The position numbers and the translations under genes were made by a program. The notes under the pieces were generated by a model. It ran no database searches and was not told where the DNA came from. It worked only from the letters and a program-made list of their open reading frames with translations. Below, piece after piece: positions 6,465 to 7,289 of a DNA stretch of 7,289 bases; the stretch's first letter is position 1; the number at the start of each line of letters is the position of its first letter. Origin of the DNA: Planctomycetales bacterium. Its GTDB lineage: Bacteria; Planctomycetota; Phycisphaerae; SM23-33. The stretch spans positions 1 through 7,289 of the forward strand of contig DAOVLS010000110.1 of NCBI GenBank assembly GCA_030631125.1, given 5' to 3'.

Positions 6465-7289
6465 ATGGCAACTTACGGGTTCTATTTCGGACAACCGTTA
6501 TGGCTGATTGCCTGCGTGCTGGTGATACCGATAGTCTTACTGGCCCGTCGCAACCTCAGGGCGCTTGGGCGGACGCGCCGGATAATGGCTATCGTACTTC
6601 GAAGCCTGGTCGTTATCATCCTGGTCGCACTGCTGTCCAGGCCCACACTGACGCGGAAAAACGAACGCCTGACGCTCATCACGGTCCTCGACCGAAGCCA
6701 GTCCATCCCACAGAATTTGCAGACGGCGGCGCGGAAGTTCCTGACCGACGCCCTGCCCGGCCGGCAAGCCGGCGACTTATCGGCAGTTATCGATGTGGCC
6801 GAGGCCCCGAGCATTTCCAGACTACCGAGTTCCGATACGAGCATCCGCGAGCGGAACACCACGCTGACGGGCAGGCAGAGCAACCTCGCAGCCGGCGTTC
6901 AGATGGCGATGGCAATCGCACCGCCCGACACTGCCACGAAAATCCTCCTCGTCAGCGACGGAAACGAAACCGAAGGCGATCTGACCGAAGCCGCCCGCAT
7001 CGCCGCCGCCAATAACATCCCAATCGACGTCCTTCCGATTCGCTACACCCATATCCGGGAGGTGGTTTTCAAACGTCTGGCCGCTCCACCGAAGGCACGA
7101 AGCGGACAGACCGTTACGCTGCGATTCATCCTCCACAGCACCGCCTACGCGCGAGGCCGGCTGAAACTCACCGTCAACGGCCGGCCTGTGGACCTGGACC
7201 CTGACTCGCCGGACCTGACTGTTCCGGTTACACTGAAGCCCGGAACAAACGTCAAGACCGTCTCTATGCCGGTGGGTATTCGTGGCGTA
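6465..7289 (+). CDS. VWA-domain membrane protein, BatA-like (partial, C-terminus outside window)
   Basis: Open from the ATG at 6465 to the right edge (275 codons, no stop). Two transmembrane helices (about 11-27 and 40-58) with basic residues between them precede a von Willebrand factor A domain (about 69-195). The metal-ion-dependent adhesion site looks intact: DRSQS (Asp76, Ser78, Ser80) fits DxSxS, and LVSDGNE (162-168) supplies the second Asp; the Thr/Ser position is probably in the 131-139 region. A beta-rich part (about 200-275) follows, as in larger planctomycete VWA proteins that often end in a GATase1-like domain; whether that is so here cannot be seen. The start was chosen because FGQPLWLI resembles the BatA-type N-terminus. 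The in-frame ATG at 6396 lies inside the heptamer block and would add a repeat-encoded 23-residue leader. No strong Shine-Dalgarno is present; AAGG at 6446-6449 is far. Likely a cell-envelope protein mediating metal-dependent protein contacts. Confidence 0.85.
   Translation, partial: MATYGFYFGQPLWLIACVLVIPIVLLARRNLRALGRTRRIMAIVLRSLVVIILVALLSRPTLTRKNERLTLITVLDRSQSIPQNLQTAARKFLTDALPGRQAGDLSAVIDVAEAPSISRLPSSDTSIRERNTTLTGRQSNLAAGVQMAMAIAPPDTATKILLVSDGNETEGDLTEAARIAAANNIPIDVLPIRYTHIREVVFKRLAAPPKARSGQTVTLRFILHSTAYARGRLKLTVNGRPVDLDPDSPDLTVPVTLKPGTNVKTVSMPVGIRGV
6760..6773. repeat. GC-rich palindrome inside the VWA coding region
   Basis: GCCGGC, AA, GCCGGC: two copies of a self-complementary hexamer with a 2-nt spacer. 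It encodes part of PGRQAGD (98-104) in the loop between the first VWA helix and the next strand. It could be a small palindromic insertion that kept the frame, or simply chance in GC-rich DNA. Confidence 0.4.

Noticed and set aside
6410..7015. Plus-strand frame of 201 codons overlapping the VWA gene
   Set aside because: It is out of frame with the intact VWA domain and its translation is an Arg/Pro/His-rich shadow; the frame from 6465 carries the DxSxS motif and stays open to the edge.

Overview
The window looks like chromosomal DNA from a moderately GC-rich bacterium, most likely a member of the Planctomycetota, perhaps Phycisphaerae. This is inferred from remembered protein style, not from a search: a DUF4175-like membrane/coiled-coil protein with a planctomycete-type C-terminus, a double-membrane-anchored VWA protein, and an unknown single-pass protein with a 'RYRAAGQPIYP' motif. 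No rRNA, tRNA, CRISPR array, transposase or phage gene was seen.

Layout. Positions 1-981 hold the 5' part of a minus-strand gene of unknown function that runs off the left edge. A 107-bp AT-rich intergenic stretch (982-1088) separates it from a plus-strand cluster and probably carries divergent promoters. The cluster begins with a 553-aa membrane/coiled-coil protein (1089-2750). Its stop overlaps the start of an ABC-importer substrate-binding protein (2750-3775). That gene in turn overlaps by 4 bp a TTG-started permease (3772-6222). The three genes are therefore translationally coupled and almost certainly one operon. A 242-bp gap (6223-6464) follows, holding two blocks of degenerate heptamer repeats in opposite orientation. 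The last gene, a BatA-like VWA-domain membrane protein (6465 to the right edge), is cut off by the window.

The most unusual feature is the third plus-strand gene. Its first ~505 residues form a complete two-half, 12-helix permease of the ferric-iron/thiamine importer type. The reading frame then continues without a stop into what looks like a complete lipoprotein: an N-terminal basic/hydrophobic segment, an LSGC lipobox and six NHL repeats forming a predicted six-bladed beta-propeller. The predicted topology would place the propeller outside the cytoplasmic membrane.

How the genes may work together (inference): the binding protein and permease would form an importer, but no ATPase gene is present in the window and the binding protein lacks the usual ferric-iron tyrosine pair, so the substrate is uncertain. 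The flanking DUF4175-like and VWA proteins are cell-envelope proteins that tend to occur together in planctomycete BatA/MoxR-type clusters. The importer/propeller pair thus seems to be embedded in an envelope-related locus.
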